From NCBI GenBank assembly GCA_051275005.1, contig JBNMOP010000106.1, positions 1 through 9,631 on the forward strand: a stretch of 9,631 nt of DNA, read 5' to 3'. Origin of the DNA: Eutrophobius sp051275005. GTDB lineage: Bacteria; Pseudomonadota; Gammaproteobacteria; Eutrophobiales; Eutrophobiaceae. Both the position numbers and the translations under genes were made by a program. Every line of letters starts with the position of its first letter. Position 1 is the stretch's first letter. This document shows positions 1 through 6,472 of this stretch, piece after piece. The notes beneath the pieces are model-generated. The model had not been told where the DNA came from. It did no database searches and saw only the letters and a program-made list of their open reading frames with translations.

Positions 1-640
1 ACCATTCGAGTTTTTCTTTACCGGATTCATCTTGCAGTTTAACGGTGAGGCCGGGGCACAGCACTGCCTTGGCACGCAATAAATGCTTTAATCGGGTAAG
101 GGATATCTTTGTGCTATCAAAATATTTAGGATCCGGCCAAAAACGGATGGTAGTGCCAGTATTGCGTGCGCCTACCTTACCTACCACATTGAGATTGCCT
201 TTCTTCTCGCCGCCAACAAAGGACATGTTGTATTCCTTGCCGTTGCGTTTGACCCAGACTTCCAGGTTTTTGGAGAGTGCATTAACCACGGAGACACCTA
301 CCCCATGCAATCCACCGGAGAATCGGTAATTTTTATTGGAAAATTTTCCACCGGAATGTAAACGGGTCATGATGACTTCCACACCGGATACCTTTTCACC
401 GGGGTGTTTGTCTACCGGCATACCACGACCGTCGTCGCTGACGCCAATGGATCCGTCTTTATACAGGGTGACCTCGATCTTTTTGGCATGACCAGAAATG
501 GCTTCGTCGACACCATTGTCCACCACTTCTTGTATCATGTGATTGGGTCGGGTGGTATCGGTGTACATCCCAGGGCGTTTACGTACCGGGTCAAGACCGG
601 TGAGGACTTCTATGTCCGCTGCATCGTATCGATTGTTCAA
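1..640 (-). CDS. parE: DNA topoisomerase IV subunit B, N-terminal part (cut by window edge)
   Basis: ParE is the ATPase subunit of topoisomerase IV, which with ParC separates linked daughter chromosomes. The visible 213 residues are the GHKL ATPase domain and the start of the transducer. They include the early block VLTGLDPVRKRPGMYTDTT (residues 12-30), the ATP and Mg site with E38 and N42 in EVVDNGVDEA, D69 in SDDGRGMP, the GGLHGVG loop (109-115), and the ParE-like stretch RNTGTTIRFWPD (159-170). The match to E. coli ParE, rather than GyrB, is close over the whole length. The start is a TTG at 638-640: the reading frame has a TAG at 644-646 just upstream, and a GGAG ribosome binding site lies nine bases before the TTG. 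An ATG start would remove the first ATP-site residues. DNGVDEA in place of the usual DNSVDEA is a small oddity. The rest of the gene, about two thirds, lies beyond position 1. Confidence 0.97.
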   Translation of the reverse strand, partial: MNNRYDAADIEVLTGLDPVRKRPGMYTDTTRPNHMIQEVVDNGVDEAISGHAKKIEVTLYKDGSIGVSDDGRGMPVDKHPGEKVSGVEVIMTRLHSGGKFSNKNYRFSGGLHGVGVSVVNALSKNLEVWVKRNGKEYNMSFVGGEKKGNLNVVGKVGARNTGTTIRFWPDPKYFDSTKISLTRLKHLLRAKAVLCPGLTVKLQDESGKEKLEW

Positions 641-785
641 CTTCTATAACTCCAGTAATAATGTCCCTATTCTAACATGTGATCCGGGGCGCCTATAATA
701 AAAAGGTGTTCGATGCTATCCTCAGCAGATAATCCTTATGCGCTAATGATAACTTCAATCAGCTTATAATCAATCGGGAGAATCT
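641..785. promoter_or_regulatory. Divergent intergenic region with candidate -10 boxes on both strands
   Basis: This 145-base gap separates the divergent parE and amidohydrolase genes, so both promoters should lie here. On the minus strand an extended -10 motif, TGTTAGAAT (TAGAAT at 669-674), would start a parE transcript near 662 with a short leader; no good -35 is seen, as is common for extended -10 promoters. On the plus strand there are perfect TATAAT hexamers at 694-699 and 765-770. Neither has a convincing -35, and the second is so close to the ATG at 786 that it would overlap the GGGAG ribosome binding site at 776-780. These are candidates from base pattern only. Confidence 0.35.
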
Positions 786-2771
786 ATGAACGAACCAATA
801 GTTCATATTCAGAAATCACCTATTCCATCAGTTAACCTATGGCTTTTGACACGATCAGAGGCTAATTGTTTATTACTGAGAAGTATAACCATAATCCTTA
901 TGGGCTTTATTTCATTCGCCTCAGTACAGTCACAAGACATGTCATCACTGCCACCAGGACTGATTCAATATGCTAATTATGTATTTACAAATGGTAATGT
1001 TTTAACGGCGGATTCCGATAAAGATTTTTCGGTTGCCCAGGCCGTGGCGGTACGAGGCAATCGAATATTAGTCGTGGGATCAGATGCGGAAATAATGCGT
1101 TATGCAGGCCCGGACACACGGCACATTGACCTTAGAGGCCGATCACTGACGCCAGGTTTTATATATTCTAATGCAGACAATGCCCTGCCTGGCGGCGATC
1201 TGGTCAAGTTTAGCCAATGGGGTGGCTATACGCATGAAGCTATCGGGGGTGAAACCATCGATCAGGCCCTGGTTACTATGGCAAAAATTGTTGAGACAGA
1301 AGGCGAAACCGGCGTTCCAATCTTTGTCAATCTGCAAGACCAGTGGGCGGGGATTGCCTCACAAGCCTGGGACATATCGACATTGGATGAAATTGCGCCG
1401 GACGTACCTATTGTCGTTTATCTGGACAGTAGTCATACCATAGCAAATACACCCATGATTGAATTAGCAATTGATAGTGGCTTTCCCGTTGATCACATAT
1501 CTATTGGTAAAGATGAGAAAGGTAACTTCAATGGTAAAACAGGCGGTCAGTTCTCTGGATTCGTTGGCAGGGAGATCCGTCCCTGGCCTGTCCCCAAATG
1601 GTTCGACGAGGTGGCCTTGCCGAGATTACGTGATATGAACGATAAGTGGGTACGTCAAGGTGTCACCGGTACCAACGGCCATGTGACCGGCGTTACCATG
1701 ACCTCCTTAAACCGATTATTTCATGAGGGTGATGGGCGCGGGATAAAAATCAGAAACCACGTTGGGCTGGATTTTCCACGGCAAAATTTTGAGGCAGAAA
1801 AATACTTTAAACGGTTTGGGAATCTTACAGATTTCGAATTGACCGATGATCGAGGCCCTATGGTATCCGTTATTGGCGTCGCGATGGGGCCATTTTCCGG
1901 CGCACCCGATGGGGCATCAAACCTGCTGACCATTGAACCTAAAAAGAATGTAATAAAAGAACTCAGCCCCAATACCAACGGCTGGAATAAATGGACTGGA
2001 CAATGGTTTAACGGTCTTTCGTGGGAAGACCTTACCCCGGTGCAACGGGCACAAACGGATTACCATAATGTAATGCTTGCACGTCAACATGGCTATAGCG
2101 CAACGGGATGGCACACCATGGGCAGCAAGGCCATTTTGCTAGTGATGCAATTTCTTAAAGACGCGGAAGACCAAGATAATCTTTATGTTAAGAAATTATG
2201 GCGGCCATTTGGCACGATACATAATATTGACTGGATGCCAGAGAACTATGCTTACTGGGATGCCCATCCGGAAATTCACGATTTGATCCGCTTTAGTGTC
2301 ACCTTGCGCGCCGGCATTGAACAGCGTGATGCCGAACCACTGGGCCTTAAGAATGTGATAGAACTAATGTACGGCAAAGAAAGCCTGGCACGTATGGCGC
2401 CGCTGCATACATTGCGTGAAAAAGGGATCCCTTTCCATATAGAAGGAAGTAATCCTGGAAATCGGGGTATCGATTATCCAATGTGGCATTTATACAAGGC
2501 GGTGACAAGGATTGATCAAGATGGGGTGGTTATAGCAGGTGAAGAGGCAATAGATCGTAAAACCGCTTTATTAGCATTAACCCGATGGACCGCACGATAT
2601 GTAGGCGCTCTGGATGAGTTGGGTTCGATTGAAGTTGGAAAATTTGCTGACCTGGTTATCTTTGACGGCAATATCATGGAAGACCCGATTGAAGAGGTGC
2701 TGAACACACTGCCTGTGATGACCATGGTAGGTGGTTGGGTAGCTTACGAGGATGCTGAAGGTGGTTTGTAA
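786..2771 (+). CDS. Exported amidohydrolase family protein (YtcJ/Amidohydro_3 type) with altered metal ligands
   Basis: This 661-residue protein has the overall order of the YtcJ-like amidohydrolases. The N-terminal strand domain reads ANYVFTNGNVLTADSDKDF, then AVAVRGNRILVVG, then RGRSLTPGFI (residues 117-126). A TIM barrel follows, and the C-terminal signature GSIEVGKFADLVIFDGNI is at 613-630. A hydrophobic stretch at about 33-45 ending in ASVQSQ looks like a signal peptide, so the protein is probably periplasmic or outside the cell; the region before it is unusually long. The start ATG has GGGAG five bases upstream. The odd point is the active site. The HxH metal pair that normally follows PGFI is replaced by N129 and D131 (YSNADN). 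The usual terminal Asp in a GSD motif reads GSNPG (N556). The motif normally written HxxGD is WHTMGSKA. H443 and H479 remain. It may use metal differently or be inactive. Substrate unknown. Confidence 0.85.
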   Translation: MNEPIVHIQKSPIPSVNLWLLTRSEANCLLLRSITIILMGFISFASVQSQDMSSLPPGLIQYANYVFTNGNVLTADSDKDFSVAQAVAVRGNRILVVGSDAEIMRYAGPDTRHIDLRGRSLTPGFIYSNADNALPGGDLVKFSQWGGYTHEAIGGETIDQALVTMAKIVETEGETGVPIFVNLQDQWAGIASQAWDISTLDEIAPDVPIVVYLDSSHTIANTPMIELAIDSGFPVDHISIGKDEKGNFNGKTGGQFSGFVGREIRPWPVPKWFDEVALPRLRDMNDKWVRQGVTGTNGHVTGVTMTSLNRLFHEGDGRGIKIRNHVGLDFPRQNFEAEKYFKRFGNLTDFELTDDRGPMVSVIGVAMGPFSGAPDGASNLLTIEPKKNVIKELSPNTNGWNKWTGQWFNGLSWEDLTPVQRAQTDYHNVMLARQHGYSATGWHTMGSKAILLVMQFLKDAEDQDNLYVKKLWRPFGTIHNIDWMPENYAYWDAHPEIHDLIRFSVTLRAGIEQRDAEPLGLKNVIELMYGKESLARMAPLHTLREKGIPFHIEGSNPGNRGIDYPMWHLYKAVTRIDQDGVVIAGEEAIDRKTALLALTRWTARYVGALDELGSIEVGKFADLVIFDGNIMEDPIEEVLNTLPVMTMVGGWVAYEDAEGGL

Positions 2772-2892
2772 ATCGTATTACGTCATGTGGATCTATCATT
2801 TTCTATACAGCTGTTAAATCCTGACATTGTGAGTATCAATGTGTATTAATAAAAAATTATTACTAACTCTGTGAACATTAAATTCAGTTTTC

Positions 2893-3105
2893 ATGCTAGC
2901 AGAATTATCTTATGCCAGTGATATGGCAGACTATTCTGCTCCGTATGTTATGTTTGAAGATGGCGTGTTAGTGAATGTTGATCCAACGAAAGACCATACC
3001 GTAAATTTTATTTCTCCAACTCTGCAAGGTTCACAAGAGACCGTTGAGATTGACAACAATCCAGTAAAGTCGGGTGAAGAACTAAACCCGCCTGTGCGAG
3101 AATGA
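2893..3105 (+). CDS. Small hypothetical ORF, 70 codons, doubtful
   Basis: This ORF begins at an ATG with no recognisable ribosome binding site, and the frame is closed by a TGA at 2872-2874 just upstream. Its product is acidic and has no signal peptide, membrane segment or motif that I recognise. The last eight codons and the stop are supplied by a degenerate REP-like palindrome at 3082-3106, so the original C-terminus, if there was one, may have been replaced by repeat DNA. It could be a remnant of a larger gene, or chance. It lies in a weakly constrained stretch between the amidohydrolase gene and the repeats. I give it little weight. Confidence 0.2.
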   Translation: MLAELSYASDMADYSAPYVMFEDGVLVNVDPTKDHTVNFISPTLQGSQETVEIDNNPVKSGEELNPPVRE

Positions 3106-3106
3106 C
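3082..3106. repeat. Degenerate REP-like palindrome (solo copy)
   Basis: This stretch aligns with the terminal palindrome of the two larger elements downstream, sharing CCCGCCTG, then GCG, then GAATGAC, but with several substitutions and a two-base shortening. It has the same orientation as the left termini at 3126-3153 and 3644-3671 and lies 20 bases before the first of them. It supplies the last codons and the stop of the doubtful ORF at 2893-3105. Confidence 0.55.
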
Positions 3107-3125
3107 AATGTGAATTATTTTTCTA

Positions 3126-3315
3126 CTGGATTCCCGCCTGCGCGGGAATAACGACGTTAGAAATTATATAATTCATCCACGCATTCATGGAATAACGACT
3201 ATTACTATATTCCCTTTGTGTACAATTTCATTCCTTCGCCATGCCGAGTTAGCTTAATCGGCCCAAGAATGACGGTTTTCTAAAATACGTCATTCCCGCG
3301 CAGGCGGGAATCCAG
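3126..3315. repeat. MITE-like element, left copy, with palindromic terminal inverted repeats
   Basis: The element begins with a 28-bp terminus (3126-3153) and ends with its inverted partner (3288-3315), which runs CGTCATTCCCGCGCAG then GCGGGAATCCAG. Each terminus is itself a small palindrome: ATTCCCGC and GCGGGAAT pair around a four-base loop, as in REP sequences. The interior has no ORF of note and aligns by eye along most of its length with the interior of the copy at 3644-3818. An 11-bp direct repeat, GGAATAACGAC, occurs at 3145-3155 and again at 3189-3199, so this copy carries about 44 extra bases near its left end compared with the other. The right edge touches the stop codon of the GIY-YIG gene. 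The REP-like core is of a kind widespread in proteobacterial genomes; I cannot assign a named family. Confidence 0.8.
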
Positions 3316-3606
3316 TTATACAATATCTTTATACAAATCACGCCATTCTGGATTCATCTCTTCTATTACACTTAATTTCCATTTTCTATCCCATTTTTTA
3401 ATTGCCTTTTCTCTTTGGATCGCTGATTCCATAGTTTCGTGCAGTTCATACCAAACTAATTTATTTAGGTTATAGGTGTGTGAAAATCCTTTTTTGACTT
3501 TGTTCTTATGCTCCCAAATCCGTTTTAGAAGATCTGAAGTGACGCCGACGTAAAGTGTACCGTTGAGGTTATTGCTGAGAATATATACACAGGGTTGCCG
3601 TTCCAT
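3316..3606 (-). CDS. Small GIY-YIG domain nuclease (COG2827/UPF0213 type)
   Basis: This 96-residue protein is a stand-alone GIY-YIG domain. The GIY position is VYI (residues 7-9) and the YIG position is YVG (19-21). The catalytic Arg is R29 in LLKRIWEH, followed by H33. Y45 lies mid-domain, and the metal-binding Glu is E66 in QREKAIKKW. All key residues are present and the length is normal for this small family, so the gene looks intact. The start ATG has GGAG five bases upstream. Proteins of this family are predicted endonucleases with no settled cellular role. The gene has no operon partner. It sits exactly between two copies of a terminal-inverted-repeat element, its stop codon at 3316-3318 directly abutting the right terminus of the left copy, and its start 37 bases from the left terminus of the other. 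That suggests gene and repeats travel together, but the sequence alone does not prove it. Confidence 0.9.
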   Translation of the reverse strand: MERQPCVYILSNNLNGTLYVGVTSDLLKRIWEHKNKVKKGFSHTYNLNKLVWYELHETMESAIQREKAIKKWDRKWKLSVIEEMNPEWRDLYKDIV

Positions 3607-3643
3607 GGCATCTCCATAATTATGAAAAAAAAATAATTTTCTA

Positions 3644-3818
3644 CTGGATTCCCGCCTACGCGGGAATGACGACTATCGCTATATTGACCTTTGAGTATAC
3701 TCTCATTCTTTTGCCATGCTGAGTTCGCTTTTATGGCCCCAGAATAACGGTATTCTTAAAAACGTCATTCCCGCGCAGAGCCTGCCCTGGAATGTTGTAG
3801 TCCAGGGCAGGAATCCAG
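3644..3818. repeat. MITE-like element, right copy, with interrupted right terminus
   Basis: This is the second copy of the element, in the same orientation as the one at 3126-3315. The left terminus at 3644-3671 contains ATTCCCGCCTACGCGGGAAT followed by GACG. The interior shares recognisable blocks with the left copy, such as TTTGAGTATACTCTCATTC against TTTGTGTACAATTTCATTC, and GCCATGCTGAGTT against GCCATGCCGAGTT. The right terminus starts as expected with CGTCATTCCCGCGCAG at 3763-3778, but then a hairpin sequence replaces the expected GCGG before GAATCCAG resumes at 3811-3818. The eight bases before each left terminus (TTTTTCTA, ATTTTCTA) are nearly the same in both copies, so the conserved unit may extend a little further left. 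Confidence 0.78.
3781..3811. repeat. Perfect 11-bp hairpin inside the element terminus
   Basis: CCTGCCCTGGA (3781-3791) and TCCAGGGCAGG (3801-3811) are perfect inverted repeats around a nine-base loop, ATGTTGTAG. They stand where the short loop and inner arm of the element's right terminus should be. Neither strand has a T-run after the stem, so it is not a typical intrinsic terminator, although it lies downstream of the minus-strand amidohydrolase gene and could protect a transcript end. Confidence 0.75.
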
Positions 3819-3872
3819 TTTTATAAACGATCACCTTACGGCGAACTTATTTATTGGACATTGGTGTTTACT

Positions 3873-3920
3873 CGAGGGCACAAGTACCCGAGGGCACAAG
3901 CACCCGAGGGCACAAACGCC
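3873..3920. repeat. 16-bp tandem repeat, three copies
   Basis: The unit CGAGGGCACAAGYACC occurs at 3873-3888 and 3889-3904, and as a variant ending in AACGCC at 3905-3920. A weaker fourth copy, CTTGGATGCAAGCATG, follows at 3921-3936. The units are contiguous with no spacers, so this is a short tandem repeat and not CRISPR. It lies 12 bases beyond the stop of the amidohydrolase at 3948-5693. The unit length is not a multiple of three, and no reading frame runs through it. Confidence 0.8.
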
Positions 3921-3947
3921 CTTGGATGCAAGCATGACGGTGTAGAC

Positions 3948-5693
3948 CTACTCCTCGTAATCAATTATAAATTCCACCGGTACCGCCACGCCGCCGCCGG
4001 GTGCTGGGGTTTGTGCGCCTAACTGGTGGCTACCGGGTGAGTCGGTATCGCGGAGGGTTAATGTGGCTTTTATCTCGGATATACTGATGTACTCTGTTTT
4101 TAAAATAACACCGTTTAATAATGCCACGGTCTCTGGCATGAATTCCTCGCCGGTAATGGTGATAGTAGTTTCGCTATTCTCAATTGTGAACGGCGGACTT
4201 ATATTGGTAATGACAGGCTGCTGATGGTATTGATGCTTACTCACAGTGCCATGCTGTGGAAACGGATTCGAGTAATCGGCATGATAATCTAAATCTACTT
4301 CTTTACCTGCCATGATGAGCCGATCAATCTTTTTGGTATTGGCAATATTATCTAATGGGTTGGCATCAAGTATGACTATGTCTGCCAGTTTGCCGGCTTC
4401 TATTGTACCCAGTCGATCATCCACACGCAGTACCTCTGCTGCCCAGCGAGTAGAGGATAATAGTGCATCCATCTCTGATATACCGGCGTCTACAAATAGC
4501 TGCATTTCATGGTGTAATGATATTCCCGGGGTACTGGACGCTGCGGTATCGGTACCGGAATAGAGTTTGCCGCCGGCGTCAACAAAACGTTTCAGGAAAT
4601 CCTGAATTTTTGCATAGCCGTTATCCAGAGCTTGTTTTAATCCTTTGGCGGGGACGAAATAGGAGTTATTTACGAACACCTGTTGATTCTCTTCAAAATC
4701 CTGCATTGCCTGATCTGCCCAGTGAAACTGACTTAGACTCACCAGTTTTTCGTCCATGGGATAATATTGTAATTGAGGATGAGTAAAGAGCCGGAGATTA
4801 TCCAGCTCAAATTCCGAGGTTCGATTTACGACACCTGCCCACTCATGGATCATAGTGGGATTTAAATAGACATTATTCTCTATGAGTTTTTTGATGAGTT
4901 CGTCGTAATAACGTTCTTCCATCCATTGATATAACAATGGGTGCTTATGGCCCTCCTCCATGTGCATGTTCTCAACCGCCTGCAATCCTTCCCGGCTTCG
5001 AATCGTGGCAAGAGCTACCCCTTCCAGGTGTTCTATACCATCCAACTCCACTGCCGCAGAATGCAGCGCGTCGTAAGAATGGGCAATGACACTCAAACCC
5101 GCACGGTTGGCCTCACGGTTAACGGCCCTGAATAAATCTTCCGGGGTATCCTTACCCATGCGTACGCAATTGGCATTGTTTTTAATAGCAGCCACAGCTT
5201 GTTTGACTTCACTGGGTTTGCTCGCCGTTGCAAATAAATTTCGCTGTGCTGCTGCGGCATAGTCCAATGGTGATTCACCGCCAATTCGACCGCAAAATAA
5301 ATAACGCGGGCCGCGTAACTTGCCTGTGTTCAGTCCTTTTTGAATCGCTGCCTGCCAGTAGATACGACTGCCGAGATCGGCCACCGTGGTAATTCCGTGG
5401 GAGAGAAATAACTCGCCCATGTACCAGTTGTAATGGACATGGGAATCGATGAATGATGGCATAATAATTTTACCACTTGCATCAATCACCGTTGTATTTC
5501 TAGGGATATTGCCAGACCGTTGGTCACCTGACCAGATTCGTTCGATGCGATCATCACTGATCAGCACACTGGCATTACTAATTGGGGCGCTGCCAGTCAT
5601 ATCAATTAGCGTGGCATTTTGAATTAACAAAGATTCAGCACGAACTGTTAAGCAGAAGCAAAGGATCACGGTTACAGATAATATTCTGGTCAT
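3948..5693 (-). CDS. Exported imidazolonepropionase-like amidohydrolase with C-terminal IPT/TIG-like domain
   Basis: This 581-residue metal-dependent hydrolase is of the COG1228 type. From the start chosen here, the protein opens with the signal peptide MTRILSVTVILCFCLTVRA, then the strand domain with VIDASGKIIMPSFIDSHVH, giving metal ligands H85 and H87. H205 (VIAHSYD), H222 (GIEHLEG) and D382 (SGTDTA) complete the usual set, and GTIEAGKLADIVILDANPL is the typical C-terminal signature. The Lys often found in the barrel (usually after VK or IK) reads VRMGKD, with R178 at the expected position. Residues about 493-578 look like an IPT/TIG immunoglobulin-like fold (PVITNISPPF, then TTITITGEEF, then LNG, then APGGG), an uncommon addition. 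I prefer this start over the ATG at 5727-5729, because it gives a clean signal peptide and has AGGA nine bases upstream; the longer form has no good ribosome binding site. Substrate unknown, possibly a dipeptide or cyclic amide. No operon partner. Confidence 0.88.
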   Translation of the reverse strand: MTRILSVTVILCFCLTVRAESLLIQNATLIDMTGSAPISNASVLISDDRIERIWSGDQRSGNIPRNTTVIDASGKIIMPSFIDSHVHYNWYMGELFLSHGITTVADLGSRIYWQAAIQKGLNTGKLRGPRYLFCGRIGGESPLDYAAAAQRNLFATASKPSEVKQAVAAIKNNANCVRMGKDTPEDLFRAVNREANRAGLSVIAHSYDALHSAAVELDGIEHLEGVALATIRSREGLQAVENMHMEEGHKHPLLYQWMEERYYDELIKKLIENNVYLNPTMIHEWAGVVNRTSEFELDNLRLFTHPQLQYYPMDEKLVSLSQFHWADQAMQDFEENQQVFVNNSYFVPAKGLKQALDNGYAKIQDFLKRFVDAGGKLYSGTDTAASSTPGISLHHEMQLFVDAGISEMDALLSSTRWAAEVLRVDDRLGTIEAGKLADIVILDANPLDNIANTKKIDRLIMAGKEVDLDYHADYSNPFPQHGTVSKHQYHQQPVITNISPPFTIENSETTITITGEEFMPETVALLNGVILKTEYISISEIKATLTLRDTDSPGSHQLGAQTPAPGGGVAVPVEFIIDYEE

Positions 5694-5787
5694 TAGGTAG
5701 TATCCTGGTCGTTGCGAATTAACGTCCATATAGTTACGGATAAAACAGGATTTAACAAGTCTGATCTAATGATTAATTTAGCGTTGC

Positions 5788-5835
5788 AAAAAAATCAGGC
5801 CGGGGTTATATCTTGGGGATAGGGAAACCCCGGCC
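5788..5835 (-). terminator. Rho-independent terminator after the DUF3501 gene
   Basis: Read on the minus strand, a perfect 10-bp stem GGCCGGGGTT / AACCCCGGCC (5826-5835 with 5798-5807) closes an 18-base loop. TGA and then seven T residues (5788-5794) follow directly. It begins about 41 bases beyond the DUF3501 stop and ends the rubrerythrin cassette. It also insulates the amidohydrolase gene that follows in the same direction. Confidence 0.9.
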
Positions 5836-5876
5836 GAACTCCCAGTTAGGGGGATGGGAAAAATCTGTGTCTCATA

Positions 5877-6461
5877 TCAATCTAAATCCTTTATCAACGC
5901 ACTTCGAATATTTTCATCCACCGCGTCAACCGTATGGTCATACGCCGGGTGGTCTATTCCAGCAACAAGGTCAGTACCCTCTTTCAATGCAGTAATCATG
6001 CCATCGGTTAATTCAAAGCGCATGAAATGCACGGCTGAGGTTTTTTTATCTGTTGATCGCTGCAGATCCTCGTTATAAATCGGTATGATCCGATCAAAAC
6101 CTTTAACTTGTAACCAGATATTAGATTCAACACCAATCAATTCAGCAAGTTTCTGTCGTCTTTCAGCGACTTCACCGTATTCAAGCATGAAGGTTGCCTT
6201 CCAGTTTTTGCCATTCGGCATTAGTGGGTTATATGCCTCCAGTTCCTCTTCGATAGACTTGGCTTCAAAGATTTTTTCTATGCGTAACATCTCTTGAATC
6301 TGGTATTGAATGGTAAGTCTGTCTTCAAAATACAGGGTTGCATTGGGCCCAATCTCCAGGCGACGATTCTTCTTATGCGCCATAACCTCGGCGCGAAAAT
6401 CTGTGCGGATTTCGGCGTATTTTTCAAGACTAAAAAGCTCATCTCGTGACAGCGTTTTCAT
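5877..6461 (-). CDS. DUF3501 family protein
   Basis: This 194-residue protein matches what I know of the DUF3501 family, including the opening block LSRDELFSLEKYAEIRTDFR, then AHKKNRRLEIGPNATLYFED (residues 28-47), and IQYQIQEMLRIEKIF (51-65). It is rich in charged residues and has no signal peptide, membrane segment or cysteine cluster, so it is a soluble cytoplasmic protein with no visible cofactor site. It is the last gene of the cassette. Its ATG follows the stop of the Fe-S protein by 11 bases, with GAGGG in that gap, so the two are almost certainly translated from one message. Members of this family are often found beside rubrerythrin and CCG-domain Fe-S proteins, as here, which points to a helper role in that redox unit. 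The biochemical function is not known. Confidence 0.88.
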   Translation of the reverse strand: MKTLSRDELFSLEKYAEIRTDFRAEVMAHKKNRRLEIGPNATLYFEDRLTIQYQIQEMLRIEKIFEAKSIEEELEAYNPLMPNGKNWKATFMLEYGEVAERRQKLAELIGVESNIWLQVKGFDRIIPIYNEDLQRSTDKKTSAVHFMRFELTDGMITALKEGTDLVAGIDHPAYDHTVDAVDENIRSALIKDLD

Positions 6462-6472
6462 AGTTCCCTCGT

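Larger units (their letters stand above)
3126..3818. mobile_element. Possible composite unit: GIY-YIG gene between two inverted-repeat elements
   Basis: Two same-orientation copies of the terminal-inverted-repeat element bracket a single intact gene for a GIY-YIG nuclease, with almost no other DNA between them. The arrangement resembles a composite mobile unit, or a gene captured by duplication of the element. There is no transposase, tyrosine recombinase or RAYT (REP-associated tyrosine transposase) gene in the window, and I see no clear target-site duplication at the outer edges. Calling the whole block mobile is inference. Confidence 0.35.

Noticed and set aside
404..649. Plus-strand ORFs of 81 and 94 codons within 45-649
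   Set aside because: They are antisense to parE, whose minus-strand reading matches the ATPase domain throughout.
2846..2862. TAATAA / TTATTA pair as a terminator after the first amidohydrolase gene
   Set aside because: The stem is only six A/T pairs, with no G/C content and no T-run, so it would not be stable.
3763..3818. Hairpin as an intrinsic terminator for the second amidohydrolase
   Set aside because: No T-run follows the stem on the minus strand; its position inside the element terminus explains it better as repeat structure.
3082..3818. Insertion sequence with its own transposase
   Set aside because: No reading frame in or near the repeats encodes a transposase; the only gene is the GIY-YIG nuclease.
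3873..3936. Possible CRISPR array
   Set aside because: The 16-bp units are contiguous, with no spacers between them, too short for CRISPR repeats, and there are no cas genes in the window.
5694..5729. Longer start for the second amidohydrolase
   Set aside because: It adds 12 residues before a clean signal peptide and has no good ribosome binding site, whereas the ATG at 5691-5693 has AGGA upstream.
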